64,000 nt of DNA, taken from contig OX442320.1 of assembly GCA_949358305.1 (NCBI GenBank), positions 2,296,501 through 2,360,500 of the forward strand, read 5' to 3'. Positions 21,110 through 34,100 of this stretch are shown piece after piece (position 1 is the first letter of the stretch; each line of letters starts with the position of its first letter). The notes beneath the pieces were generated by a model. The model made no database searches and had not been told where the DNA came from. It worked only from the letters and a program-made list of their open reading frames with translations. The position numbers and the translations under genes were made by a program. The stretch comes from Strigamia acuminata. Taxonomy: Eukaryota > Arthropoda > Chilopoda > Geophilomorpha > Linotaeniidae.

Positions 21110-24100
21110 TTATTTCATCGACTGGAGCGAGAGTGCTGGTAACATGGAATTGACGCAGTTAACCCAGAAATTGGCACAGCCCGCGTGGTATTGGCGCCCG
21201 CTGAATTCGAGGTGGCGGATGTCTCCGATGCTGAGCAGACACACGCCGCACGTTTGCTCGGCTTTTGTGGCGTCGAAATCCTCCGGTTTCGCCTTTGGTG
21301 GGAAGAAAAGAAAGAAAATTGTTCATTTTTTGTTTGGGGGCTGTGAGTAGGCATTACCGTTAGAGTGGTTTTGGAAATGATTGAAGACAAACCGGTCCAG
21401 GCTGTGTTGATGTCGACGAGTAGTTTGTCGAGGGTTTCGTTGGTTAAGCCTGAATTTGGGGTTAAATTTGAGTTTTTGTTGTTTAGGTTAGGTTTTTCTT
21501 ACCTGAAACCTTGATTGTGTGCTGTAATCGGCATGTAACGAGGTAAATCTCTAAAATATCTGAAAAGGATCAATTATGAGTGAAATTAGACTAAATTGCA
21601 TTGATCTCAAGGGAAGATAGACTAAATTTATTCGATTTTGATTCAAATTCCACGAAATTTATTCGCTTTTGATTCAAATTCCACGAAATTTATTCGCTTT
21701 TGATTCAAATTCCACGAAATTTATTCGCTTTTGATTCAAATTCCACAAAATTCATTCGCTTTTGATTCAAATTCCACGAAATTTATTCGCTTTTGATTCA
21801 AATTCCACGAAATTTATTCGCTTTTGATTCAAATTCCGATTTTAAGCAAAATTAGACAAAATTTGATCAATTTTATGCAAAATTTGACAAAATTTGATCA
21901 ATTTTAAGCGAAATTAGACGAAATTTAACAGTTTCATTCAAAATCAATTAATATCACCTCTCCAGCTCCACTCCGGCTCAAATCAATTTCTAATTTTAAA
22001 AACTGACCACTTTTCTTCACTACAGTTCGCGCCTAGTACCTTGATGCTAAAATCAAATTGTAAATCAATTTTTCTGCACGAATTTAACACTTATTGCAGA
22101 TTAGGTAACATCCACTTTTAATAGTAATTACCATTAAAGTAGAAGCATAATGATACCATTCTATGTAAATTGATTTCGTTTTATGTCATCAATTTATTTC
22201 AGTAGTATTAGCCATATTGGTGCTTAAACAACAATTGTTATGTAGTAATCACCTGCCTAATACCTAATTTGAATTTAGCTTCAAGTAACCAGTCAGGAAA
22301 CTGTTAATAAACATTGTTATACATCTGAAACGTTTAGGCACTGATTAAATTATTACTTTTCAAGTAATTAATTCCCTCGTCCGAATTGATCACTTCTTCG
22401 CACACGGATTCCGACGAAATATCGTTCAAAATAAGATTTGCTCCATTGATAAGTTCGTAACAACTATCCAGGCATTTTTCCCACTCCTGCACATTCCTCT
22501 CGCTATCCTATAAAACAAAAAAAACATTAATAATTAACAAATATACATTTTCATTTAAAAATTACCGATTGCACATTACTGTTAACAAATCGATACGGAT
22601 CATCGTCGTGGAACATCGTCTTCAACTCGAGACTATGCAGCGACGCGTTGTCCACCGGTCCCAAGTCCAAACTGGACACGGACCGATTCTCCGCACTCTG
22701 GTTCGAGCAATTGCCGTCGGGGCCGACGAAATCGCCAAATTCAAAATCCGTAGTCGATTTACCGATCATTTCGAACTGATTCAGCGACGATTGGATCAAC
22801 GAATCCACCGATTTCTCGCTCAGTTTCGCTTCGAATGGTTTAACATTCTTCTCGACCGTTTCCGCTCTTTCTTGCACCATTTTCTCCATTTTAGCTTCAT
22901 TTCCGGTGATGAAATCGCCAAATTCGTCGTCGGTCGACTCGCTCGAACGCCTCTCTCGGTCCAGTTCCCTAAAAATGCCGTATTTGTCGTCGTTTTCGGC
23001 CTTTTCCTTCGCGGGGGGACTCGCACCAACATTGTAATAAGCCAAACGGTTCCCGACAGCTGAGCTGCCGACTGACGGTTGCACTGTTGGCGCGAATCCG
23101 AGAAACTCGGTGAATTCTTCTTGATTTTCGTCCGTTTTTGCCGTTTCCGGTTCTTTTTCCTTCAAATACGGAACCAGCGGTCGAATCAGCGACTGTAGGA
23201 TGTCCAAACCGGTGAATTTGTAGCCGTTCTGCGCAACAAAACGACAAATATGAGCGTTTGAGCGGGTTAAGCCTTAATTTTCACCTGTGCCAATGCGATT
23301 AAAGTGAGCGCTGCATAGAGTTCGTGTGGTTGGAGTTGGCCGGGGGTTGTTAGGTTGACGAGGGCCCAAATGTGGCCGAGGATGTCGTGATTGAGGCCCG
23401 ACGAGACGAGAATGGGGTAGAGGAGACTCGTGTCTATTGATGTTTCGACGGTAACGGTTCGTTCGACTCGTTTGTACAAATCCGGGAGGTTTGGGTCGTT
23501 GAAACACCAATTTGGTAATCCTACAAATAAATTAAATCCATGTAAAATTTGATCTTTGATAATTGAGAAATCGGTAAATTGATGCAAAATTTGCTCTTTT
23601 TTTACTCAAAATGATTCAAATATCGATAAATAAATGAGGATTATACCGTTTTTCGGCTCCAAATTGACTTCAGTTGACGATTTCCGCTTGTTTTCCTTTA
23701 TTTTAGGGAAACTATGCGCTTTCCCAGGCCGCATTAAGTCGGAACATTCCAACAACATATCTTCGAGATCTAAAAAAAATCAATTTTTACGATTTTCTCC
23801 ATCTAAAAATCAACTTTCTCGCACTCTTTTGGTTATTCGTCGCTGGTAACTCCTGTACTTGAACTATTTCCGGCGTTTTTGGAGCGATCGGAGTCGTAAT
23901 TTGCTTCGGTTCTGGCTTCGGTGATGAAACGACCGCATTATTTCGGATATTCGACGGTTTTCCGAACATCGATTGAATGAAATCGTCGGGATTGACGCGT
24001 TTTTGATTCGTTGATGCGTTGAACGAGCGCAAACGCTGCTGCTGAATGTGGTAATTATATTCTTTAAGTTGCATTTTCATCTGTTCTTCACTCATCTGAG

Positions 24101-24467
24101 GCTGTTGGTTGTAATAAAACACCGGCTGGGGCACGGGCATGCGATTCATTGCCGCCTGAAAGCAAAATTCGTCTCATTTTCTATTTTTTTCACCAAATTT
24201 TCACGAAAATACTTGAGCAAACATGCCGGGAATATGTTGCGGCATCATCTGGTTGGTATAGATTGTACCCCGAGCTTGGTTTGATGGAATGTTACCTGAA
24301 TTTTAATTTTTTTTTAGCAATTTGTGGATTAAATTTGATGAGAGCGATTTAACGTTTACCGTGAGCATGATGGGTTTGACTTTGACTTTGAGGTCTGGAA
24401 TGAAAAGTTAATGATTTTTTTTTCAATTTTCTCTGGTGATTGGTTATTTATACCTGTTGTGTGACAT
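21110..24467 (-). CDS. Synrg: Gamma-synergin (AP-1 gamma-binding EH-domain protein)
   Basis: Eleven exons, read right to left: 24467-24454, 24394-24360, 24295-24213, 24155-23825, 23769-23647, 23520-23285, 23228-22566, 22507-22357, 21559-21503, 21449-21358, 21292-21110. They total 1968 nt, 655 residues, in phase. The N-terminus is Gln/Pro-rich. Residues 196-274 form the EH domain (LPDLYKRVER; LGHIWALVNL; QLQPHELYAAL). The next exon has acidic-phenylalanine motifs (DDEFGDF, DFEFGDF), the kind that bind the AP-1 gamma or GGA ear. The C-terminus has a Cys/His module (CGVCLL, then QYHAGCANFWVNC) characteristic of synergin. Synergin acts in clathrin/AP-1 traffic at the trans-Golgi network. The donor of exon 4 (AAAAGA/GTGCGA) is the weakest junction. 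Confidence 0.88.
21624..21839. repeat. 31-bp tandem repeat, seven copies, in a synergin intron
   Basis: The unit begins AAATTTATTCGCTTTTGATT and ends CAAATTCCACG. Seven copies with few changes lie in the intron 21560-22356. The rest of that 797-bp intron shows nothing else. Confidence 0.92.
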
Positions 24468-24750
24468 AGTTAATTCGGCGTTCGGTGGTTAGAAACAATA
24501 ATTTTAAATCATTTTCTTCGGTGGTGACATCTTTTCCCGAAATATGGGTCGATTGCGCATTGCAGACAAGACTCGCCAGATGGCCAGATATGTTTGAGAA
24601 ATATCGTAACATACATTTTAATCAAGTTAAAAATAAAGAAATAAAGAAATACAAAAGAATATTTTATTGTACTTATAATATGGAAAATTGTAATTACAAT
24701 TACAAATACGTTATTAGTTTTTGATTGGGAAATAAAATGACGGCGCTATC
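24468..24750. promoter_or_regulatory. Ancestral divergent promoter of synergin and TTI1 (left copy)
   Basis: This is the 5' flank of synergin. It aligns with 60800-61040, upstream of TTI1: both have GACATC, CTCGCCAGATGG / CTCGTCAGATGG, TGTTTGAGAAAT / TGTTCGAGAAAT, TTCAAGTTAAAAATAAA-type tracts and GGCGCTATCTGGTGG / GGCGCTCTCTGGTGG. This copy still serves synergin. Confidence 0.65.
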
Positions 24751-24925
24751 TGGTGGTTTGATGGGCAACTATTGTTATTATCCAGTTTTCGGAAGATTTT
24801 GCGATTATGCGACTAGTTTGTATTAAATTAACAAAAGGAAATTAGAAAACACACAAAAAGAGACGTTAAAACTCGGAATTTAAAATGTCTGCAAGTTTTG
24901 TAGGAATAAGGGTTCTTTTCCTCGC

Positions 24926-24975
24926 GCTTCATTTTGAAATAAAAAACAATATTGTTTTTTATTTCAAAATGAAGC
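24926..24975. repeat. 50-bp perfect palindrome
   Basis: Starts GCTTCATTTTGAAATAAAAA and reads identically on the other strand, centred at 24950/24951 with no spacer. One arm matches the end of TTI1 exon 1 (61241-61265), so it arose by inverted copying of that sequence within the pseudogene. Confidence 0.95.
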
Positions 24976-25088
24976 ACGAAACGGATATTAAAATGTATAA
25001 AAAGGAGACAATTGGTAGTTAAATTTCTGAGAATGACGACTTCTTACAAAACGTTGTTGATGAAAAGCAACAAAAATCCAAAAATTGG

Positions 25089-25094
25089 ATTTAT
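25089..25094 (-). terminator. Candidate TET polyadenylation signal
   Basis: TTTATT on plus is AATAAA on minus, 25 bp past the TET stop. It derives from TTI1 exon 2 sequence (GGATTTATTTG in the intact gene). Confidence 0.45.
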
Positions 25095-25118
25095 TAGACT
25101 ATAACTTATTAAATATCG

Positions 25119-28100
25119 TTATTTAAACATTGCTTCTGCCTCTTGCTTCTCCTGTTTCCTCCTCAAGCACTCCTGCTTGCCGTGATTGGCATGATTCATA
25201 TTTCTATGTTGGTAGAATACCAGCGCAATGCGTGTTGGCTTCAGACGGTTAGGGGTCGCCAGCGCCGTCGACGCATGAAACTCGTGCTTCGCACATTCAA
25301 ACATGACGGAGCCGTGATCCAGAGCAATGCCCACCCCGCCAATATGGTCAGTAAACATGCCGTAGTTGGTGGAATGCACAGCAGAGGTTGAGGACGATAT
25401 GTTTTTCACACCTCTGCCGCCTACATGTGGTTCCTTGCCGACACACTTGCGCTTCAAGTTCTTTCTTTCGCCGCACGAGTTTGCCGGAAAATTCTTTTTG
25501 ATCTCTAAACTGCCCTTCTTCACTTGTTTCCGCTGGCTAGCCTTACTCCCATGCTCGTTCGTGTCGGCCAGAGTGTATTGAGGAAGCACGTGCAGTTGCT
25601 CATCCATGGGTTTCTGGAACCCCCGATGCTTCGTCAATGTGACGATCTTTTGAGAAACAAACATAAATGAGCGTTTATTCCCACTACTTGTGTTACGTCT
25701 CACCATGGTGCATCCGTTGTTCATGTTCTGTGTGTCTCTGTGGGCATGAGCACAGAAGTCAACACAGGCCGCCACTCCCGACCACGGTCGCCCAGCCTTC
25801 AGACCCAGACGGCACTCGCTGCCCTGCTCCTCGAACTCCACTTGATTGTGGTAGGAATCTGGAGCCATGCTGAGGTACACCGGAGCCAGATTCGTGGCTA
25901 ACTCCTGCATCTTTTCTTCCAGCTCCTGTTCCTAGAAAGAAAATCAATAAATAAAAAATCAATGCAAAAATGTAAACTTCTAAATTAATAAATAAATAAA
26001 TACCTCCGAGCTGGCCTTTAAATGAAACTTGCGCACCACTTTTTTGCTGCGAGCAAATTTGCAGTATCCACAGTGGTAACTTAAACAAGAACAGCCGAAC
26101 GAAAAACACCTGCCTGAGTACCGGTTTTTCCCCTGGCAAGCGCATGTGCGCCTAAAACAAAAATAAATAAAGTTGTCGCGTCCTACCTGGTGATAGGTTT
26201 AATGAGCTAACGTGTATTACTTTACCTGTGATTCTACTAAATATGTAAATTACCCAAATGAATACTAAGTATATGTAAATGAACAAACAGGTTTATTCAA
26301 TAGGCGTAAGCCTTAAAATACACTCAGTATAAAAAACTAGAGTCGACTTGGTCAGAGTCGAACAAAGGATTTCCCAAGATGGCGTCGTCGGTTCCGCGTG
26401 GTCGGCGGAACAAAGGCGGCGTCTCGAGTTGTCGTTAATTCGTCACGGATTCGTCGTTCACGGACGCGGTGGAATGCTCTTTCGAGTCTTCTATCCGTGC
26501 CTGTTGTCTAGGGGTTGGTTTTAGCGTCGCAAGGCTCCGTCCAGAAACGAGGAGTTTCTTACAGGGCACTCGGACACTTTAGTGATGGAATAACCGTGGG
26601 TCGGTTATTCGGTGTGAATTCACAAGGGTTATTTTCCTGCTTTCGCGGGAAATAAACGCACAGTGTAAATTCGTGAGAGTTACAGTTGCACTGGAATCAG
26701 CGGTCCTCTATCAATCCTAACTTTTGGTGGAGTTGGCCTGACGGTGAGGTAGTTGCTGTGTTCTTGGTGTCGTTTGTGTAAGTTCTGCTTGTAGGGCGCG
26801 AAACTCTACCTGCTATAGGCCAGGGTGAGGGGCCTGGCTCGGCCAATGGGGGCCGGCCACGCGCCACCTCACCCCCTCGGGGCACGCGCTTCCCAGGGAG
26901 GGAAGGCGGAGCCAACGCGAGGGAACTGACCTTTCCTAGTGACTCATGCGGATGGCGTCCACTGGAGGGACGACCACCCGCGGGGTCACCACACGTCCCT
27001 CCCCCAGCTTCGATCATCAATCGGGGCGATTACCCTATCTGGTCCCTCAGCGCAATAGCGGGCAACTTCCCTCCGCGGGGGCGTAGGATTGGGAGATTGA
27101 CGGCTGGCGGTGGCGGAGGAAGGCCATCGGGCAGCGACGTGGTCAGATTCGCTGGATTCTCCGATTCGTTAATGAAGAATTGAGCGTGGCCGGGGGGTCC
27201 GTCCGTGCTGCTTCTTCTTTCATGTACCCAGATGTGGGTCGAAGAGGGGAAGCGGCTGGGACATCGACGCATCCGATGCGATTCCGACGGCGTGAGGGGC
27301 TCTCGGTGAGCCCGCTGGAGTCGTTGATGAAGGATCGGGTCGTTGGTCAACCTTATTTCCTTCGCCATCCACTGTAGGAATGATTCGCCTTGGCGATGAG
27401 TGGCTAGCAACGCTTGGCGCGTCGCTTCGGACATTTGCAGGTTGGGGTACTCCACTTCCAATCGTAGATAAAGCTGCGTCGGCGCGGGAGCCGGCGAGGG
27501 CGGAGGTGGTGGAGACGGTGGTAGGGGAATCTCCAACGGTGGAGTTGTCTCCTCTATGGACAGGGCGTCCATGCTCGTAGAAGGCGGCGAGGGCGACGGC
27601 AGCGGTGGAGTTTGGGGTCCCTTGCGCGATCGCTTCGGGACTAGCTTCGGTCGCTTGCTCGATCTTCGTTCCTTCGGGAATACCGGCTTTGGAGACGGGG
27701 TATAACTCCGGGCGGCAGGTTTGGGAGGAACCGTCTCGGCCACCACGATGGGGCGGACGGCCTCCTCCTCCGCGGGCGCCTCTTCGGCGACCTTTCGCAA
27801 CAACGTCGGGTGGACCCCTGGGTTTTTGTAGCGGAATGCCATCGAACGCATCTTCGCGAACTGGAAATTCGGGTTTTCCATGGAGCGGGCCAACTCGAAT
27901 CGAAGGTTGGCCGCGGCTGGCGTAAGCTCGGCCCAAAGTTGGTAGAGGGCCCTGTTTAGACAGACGCCCTCTCTGTCGATTATGGTCCAGGCGGCCATCG
28001 ACTGTCGGCCGTCCAGGAAGAGGGCGGGAGACAGGATTTCGGACATTACGCGTGTTACCTCGGCGTTTAGACTGCTTCGGCTGAGCGGCAGGGCGCGGTT

Positions 28101-31100
28101 TGGATCCGCCGAAAAAGTGGCAGATAGTTTGCGCATTTGGGCTATCGCCCAATTGATGTGCTCCGTCTGAGCGGCGTCAGCCTGTGCCAAGGCCCGTTCG
28201 GCGGTAGCGGGGTGCTCACATTCAGCCTGGTGGGCCTGTAGTTCTCCCAAGGTGGGATTCGCTGCCTCTCGTCGATTTCGGGCATCCCGCTCTTTTTCTT
28301 CGTACCACATGGCGTCACGAGCCGGCCTCGGTGCCTGAGTCGGCGGAGGGACTGGCGGGGGAGCCAGCCCTGGCGGTCGGTGCGTGACGTATTCTAGGAA
28401 CGCCTCGCCTGGTCGCATGCTTCCAGGGGGCGCCCATCTAGTTATGGCTGGTGGCGGGGCCTCGAGGAGAGGCGGCCAGCTTGGTTGGACCGGATGGAAG
28501 GTTGGTGCGGATGGCACGAGCGCGGTTTGGTCCGTAGAGGGCGTTGGCCGGTTCGCGGAGAATCCGCGAAAGGCGTTGGTGAGCACTTCGGCCAGTTCTC
28601 TTCGTGACATGGGCTGGTCCGTTTTTGGCCCTTCGTCCAAATCCATTTTTTCTTCAATGGTCTCGCACCATCCTTCGGGTCCCTTCTTCCGATCGGAGGA
28701 TGACACGGCCGCGGGTCCGGCTCTTGGCGAGTCCGAACTACCGGCGGCGGTCGGCCTCTTCTCGGCGGCGGCGAGTTTCGCTAGCAGGGTTTGCATCCTT
28801 TGCCTGCGGCGAGCTCTGCTCTTCCGGTTGCGCCTTGTGTTGGCGGTTTCGACGTGCGAATGGGTTACCGAGTCTCTTCGGATTTTGTACGGGGGTTCCG
28901 CTTGGTCGAACATGGTCGACTCTTCGTCCGACGGCCGGACGGTGCGCACTAGGAAGAGAGAGGGCGCGGCTGCGGTAGCTGCTTGTCTCTCCTGTTCGTC
29001 GACCCGGTCGCTCCATGAGTTGGAAGTTCCGGCCTCTGGATCTAGTCGCAATTCGCGGGATGAGGCGGGTACGATCACAACTGAGCGCAGGCCTCCCGAC
29101 TGGGTGACCGTTTGAATTCTCAGGTCGGAACTGATCGAATGGCCGGGTTGCGTCCCGCTCGTCGACGGGCCGCTCTCCTCGGTGGAAAGGGCCTGCCTAC
29201 TCGGAGCGGGGCCGCCGTTTGAGCTTGAGGCCTGTCTCTTCAGCCTCCTGACTCGTGTGCCGCTCTGAAGGATGCCGACTTGATGCAGCTGCCACATTTC
29301 GGCTTGAGTGGCGATAAAGCCGACGGGCGGCACCCACGGTGTTCCTTGGCGGTCTTCGCGGGCCTCTCGTAACCATTCTTTGATTTCTCCCGTCGAGAAA
29401 CCATTTCGCTCCAAAACTCGTATTACGGCACTGGTTGCCGTTCGCTCTAGGTGAGCGATCTCTTCGCGGACGATTCGTCTCCGCTCCTCTGGCGTTGCGG
29501 CGTTGCGCCACCGAAGGCCGGTGCGCTCGTCCGCCTCGGTACCACCGTACCGAGCTCGAAGTAGCTCTGAAAAAATAGGGCTCGACGGATCGAAATCGGG
29601 ATCGATCCGTGGCCCCACCCTTTCTCGTATTTGCCTGGGCAAACATTCGACCAGCGTCCTGGGTCGGTCAAAGAATTCTTCGATCGCTCGGGAGTAGCGT
29701 AATCTCAGGGCCCAGACATCGGTGTCTTCCTCTGGATAGGCTAGCCGGATAAATTCTGGCATCGCTAGCCGGAAGATGTTGCCCTTGGTGGGCACTGTAG
29801 ACGGCAGGGCGTCCCATGATTGTAGCGGGTCGATCTGAAGCATTAAATACATTTTAATTTCGATACCCTTTTTACAAATATTTGGAATAAAAATTGTGAG
29901 ATCGGCGGTGGCACCAAAATTTCTTTCGGTTGTGGCCGCTCCTCTCTGTCCTGATTATTCGCAGGTCCGCGGTGGTTGGCCGCTGGTGTAGCTCAGTCTT
30001 TCTCTTGCTACCTTTTTTAGATTCAGGAGGTCCGCTCAAAACAACGTCGCGTAATATAAAAGAATCGGTTGTTTTTATTTAAGCTTTTCTACTCGTATTT
30101 TAATTTATTACGGAGTTTCAACGTTACTTTCAGTTTTCAATTTTTTCTAATTTTTTAGCGACGCCATCTTGGCAAACAATTCCTTTGTCTGGGTTTGGAG
30201 ATCGGAGATCTTCGAGCACGAAAATGGTTTCCGCGCCCGAGCTCCGATTCTACCGAAAATCAACAAAACAAATACAAAAAGAATTCATCAGTCAAGTTAT
30301 CACGCGCCACAATCCGACATGGTGTCGGATGTCGGCGGATTACATTTTTTGATCTTACGGGAAGATCTTATGTTACCTGCGGTTGCTCCGGCTCATCCCA
30401 ATTTTCTTCCTCCGCCTCGATGACCAATCCTTCGCTCTCGTCTCTGGAGGACGAGGCGTCGGGGTCAATTCTCGGGTTGCGTCGATCGGCCATTCAAGAA
30501 AACTAAAGATTATTCGTGAGAAAAAGAGGTTTTGGGTCACTTTCAGGGAGAAAGGTTACAAAACGCGTGCTTTCGTCTCAGCGAACAATCGGAAACGGAA
30601 ACCGACCGGCGCAGAGGATTCTGGGTCACGGACGCATCTCGTACGGTACGAGACTTGTCCGTGTGAGCATGGAGCTACGGGGACGACGTATGCGATCGAG
30701 CCGTGCGCATGTTACGCTACGGGGTTTCGACCGATACGTCATGCAATCTCGCTTTTCGATATTGACGGTGATAACTGACGACGAAATTCGGACTTAGCCG
30801 AATTTTATGTCTCGACATGCGTTGCAGCTCTCGTAAGTGAATTTCTTCAACTTTACGACGCCGCAATCACATGTTTTGACCTTTTTATTTCTTTCTAGTT
30901 TCTCCCGGTGATTTTTCCGTCTTGGATGAACGGATTCTTCGATTTTCGCGGTCGAAGGTTGCGTTTTTGCTCGCGAGTGGTATCGGCTCCCACTTGGTCG
31001 CTCATTTCCGATGTTGCGGTATTGTTTACTTCTTCTAATTTTGTTTTTTCTTTTTCAGAAGTATTTTCTTCTGCTTCCTCCCTCTCCGAGACTGCTTGCT

Positions 31101-34100
31101 CCGCTTGATCGGGAGCATCTGCGGGTTGGGATTCGACGTCGAAAAATTCGTCATCTTCGTCTGCTCCTTCGTCAATTTCGTTGTTATTTTGGAATGTGTC
31201 GACCACTGTGCCACCTTGGCCGCTGTGCGTCTGACCTTCCAGCCATATTTCTTGGCGAAATTCTGGTAGATATGGTTTTAATTCCCGGCCGTTGATCGAC
31301 TGGAAATTTTTATTATCTGTTAATCTGCGCAATTGGTAGGCGTTGCCGCCGTGTTCTGCCACAATTACATAGGATCCGTCCCTTTTGTCGGCCAGACCCG
31401 CGGCAATGCCCCTCGCAGCATTCGATAATATGTGTGTTTCCTTCCACACCAGATCGTTGACCTTGAAATTCGTGAATCCCAATTCTCCTTCTTTTTCTGC
31501 GACTCTTTCCCGTAGATCAAAGATGTGAGTCATTAGGTGTTGATATGTGTCGGAAATCGTCTGTTCCAAACGACATACGTACTCGTGTGGGTTAGCGGGG
31601 TCCAGTACATTCACTGCCTCCGCAACTCGTGGGTCCCACGGCATTCTTAGTTCGCGGGCGAAATTAAGAAACGCCGGTGAGAAGTCGCGTGTTCGTGATA
31701 CGGTGGAGCGAATGCTGAACGCTATCTCACGTAGATATTCATCCCACCGATTGTGTACGTCGGTGAACACCGTCAAAGCGTATTTCACGTCTTTGTTTAG
31801 CCTTTCCACGGGGTTCGTTTGAGGATTATAAGTGGAGGTGTTTGAAATCTCCATCTTGAATTTCTTGCAGAACTCCTTGTATATTTTGGACCTGAATTGG
31901 GGCCCGTTATCGGAAATGAGCTTCCGAGGAAACCCAAATCGCAACGCCACGTCGTAAAGACACTCGGCGATATTTTCCGCCGAGGGCTTCGCGAGGGCGT
32001 ACAACTCGGGCCAACGGGTCGCTACGTCCATAATTACAAGTATATACATGTTGCGGTTGCTTGTTGTGGGCTTGGGGCCCATCAAGTCAACACTCCAACA
32101 GTCAAAGGGAGCATAGGGGCCGAGAGACATTGTGTTTCTGGCCACCTTGTCGCGAGGTCGACATGCTTGGCACCGGGAGCAGTGACGAATAAATTTCGTT
32201 ATTTTCTGGCGGGCTCCGGGCCAAAAGAATATCTGCTTCACGCGGTACAATGTTCGTGCTATGCCGGCGTGGCTAGCGAGTGGGTGCCCGTGCATCAGCC
32301 ACAGCAATCGGGTGTGTAGCGAGACAGGCACCACCACTTTTATCGCGTTTCCCGCTCCGCTAAGGTCGTCCTGAAACGTCGGGTGGTATTTCAGTAGTAA
32401 CCCGTCGTCTATCAGGTAGCTGGTGGCTTCCTTAGCAAATTGCTTCCTGCGATGAGGATTCGTCATGTCGATCGGATATTCCCCTTTTTCTAGGAATCGT
32501 GTCATTATTTGACATTTGGCGTCGGTCGCCTGATGTTCGATAAACTCGAGTCTTGTTGGCGGTGCGTATTGCGTTTTCTTTTCTATTGTGGCCGTGAAGG
32601 CACGCAGCGGAGTCTTTGGGGTCTCTTGGACGACTGGAGGGGCTGCTTCCGTCTTTGCGTCGGTTGTTCCAGCTGGCTGGTACGTTCGAGTCCAGAAACC
32701 ACAAAAAGTTTTATCAGCGGGCTCCATCACGGGCAATTCGTTCGCTTTACGAAGGCGCCAAATTCGTCTGGGCGTCGGACAATAAAGTAGACGCGAATCG
32801 TCTTCGCCGTCGTCGTCCGGACCATGGGGGTCGGACGCCGGGGCTCGCGATAAAGCGTCGGCTACCTGATTGAATTTTCCGGGGCGATATGTTATTGTTA
32901 TGTCGCACGCCATGAGTTCGAGTTGCCATCTGGCGAGCCTGCCGGATGGTTCTTTTAACTTCATCAACCAACTTAATGCTTGATGATCGGTCTGCACTTC
33001 GAAATTCGTATACTCTAGGTAGTCACGAAATTTCCGAACAGCCCATATTACGGCTAAGCACTCCAGTTCTGTAGCCGTGTAATTTTTCTCGGCCCCCTGT
33101 ATTTTTCGGCTTATGAACATACAGGGTACTTCTTGCTCCACTCCGTTGTACGTGTGTTTTTGCAAGAGGGCTGCTCCCAAGCCGACTCGGCTGGCGTCGG
33201 TATGCAGTACGAACGGTCGGTTTAGATCGGGTAGCGGCATTTTGTCGACGTCGGCCAGCATTTGTTTTATGGCGTTGAAGGCGGCCTCGCATTCGGCCGT
33301 CCAAGCGAACTCGCGGTCGGTTCGCAGGAGGTCCGTCACGGGCGCGGCTACTTCTGCCAAATTGGGGAGCAGCCTGCCGAAAAAATTAATCATTCCCATG
33401 AATCTCTGGACTCCCTTTATATCTTCGGGTGCCGGGAATCCATTTATTGCTCGTACTTTTTCGGGATCAATGGCGATCCCCTCAACTCCGATTCGATAGC
33501 CTAGGAAGGCAAGTTCTTTTCTACAGAACTTGCTCTTTCCGGGGTGGACATGGAGTCCAGCTTTGGCTAAACGGGAGACCACTCGGTCTATGTGCTCTAT
33601 GTGTTCCTCAAAAGTGTCTGATGCAATAATGATATCGTCGAGATAAGCCCATACGAAATCATGTAACATGTCTCCGAGGACGCTCTCGATTAACTTTTGA
33701 AATGTGCTTGGTGCGTTCACTAGTCCGAATGGCATTACGTTGAACATTAATCGCCCTATAGGCGAGTAGAACGCCGTCTTTAGCTTATCTTCCGGTCGGA
33801 GTTCGACCTGCCAGTACCCTTTTGACAGGTCCATGGTGGTTACCCAATTAAATGGAGCCAGCTCACGGAGAATCGCTTCGATGGAGGGCATCTGTATCGG
33901 ATCTATCACCGTTATCGCATTGAGCGGGCGGTAGTCGATACACAAGCGAGGCTCGGAGCCGGGTCGCATTACTAGGACGATCCTCATCGCGTATTCGCCC
34001 AATGCTTCTGTGACGATGCCTTTGTCGAGCATGTCTTGACACATCTGGGTCACTATGTCCCGTTTTTGGGGATTCATCCCCTTGTATGGCACGCGAATCG

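Larger units (their letters stand above)
24751..25125 (+). pseudogene. Decayed 5' fragment of TTI1
   Basis: It aligns with the start of the intact TTI1 at 61040-61437: GTTTGTATTAAATTAAC, GACGTTAAAACTC, AAAATGTCTGCAAG, CAAAACGTTGTTGATG / CAAAACGTTGTCGAAG and AAATTGGATTTATT are shared. The start codon has been deleted and frames are broken. The fragment ends within the sequence matching TTI1 exon 2 and runs into the 3' end of the TET gene, whose stop codon (25119-25121) is inside it. Confidence 0.85.

Noticed and set aside
21624-21839. CRISPR-like array
   Set aside because: Head-to-tail 31-bp units without spacers in a eukaryotic intron; a simple tandem repeat.
24751-25125. A second functional TTI1
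   Set aside because: Start codon deleted, frame broken, palindrome inserted, and no exons beyond the second.
25647-25703. Reading the 57-nt stop-free segment as part of TET
   Set aside because: It has GTGAGA...CAAAAG borders and interrupts a strongly conserved run (NNGCTM then IVTLT); treated as an intron.
28384-29115. Plus-strand 243-residue frame inside the gypsy element
   Set aside because: Shadow of the third ORF on the minus strand.
27030-29834. Envelope protein call for the gypsy third ORF
   Set aside because: Position fits, but no signal peptide, furin-like site, Cys pattern or membrane anchor is seen.
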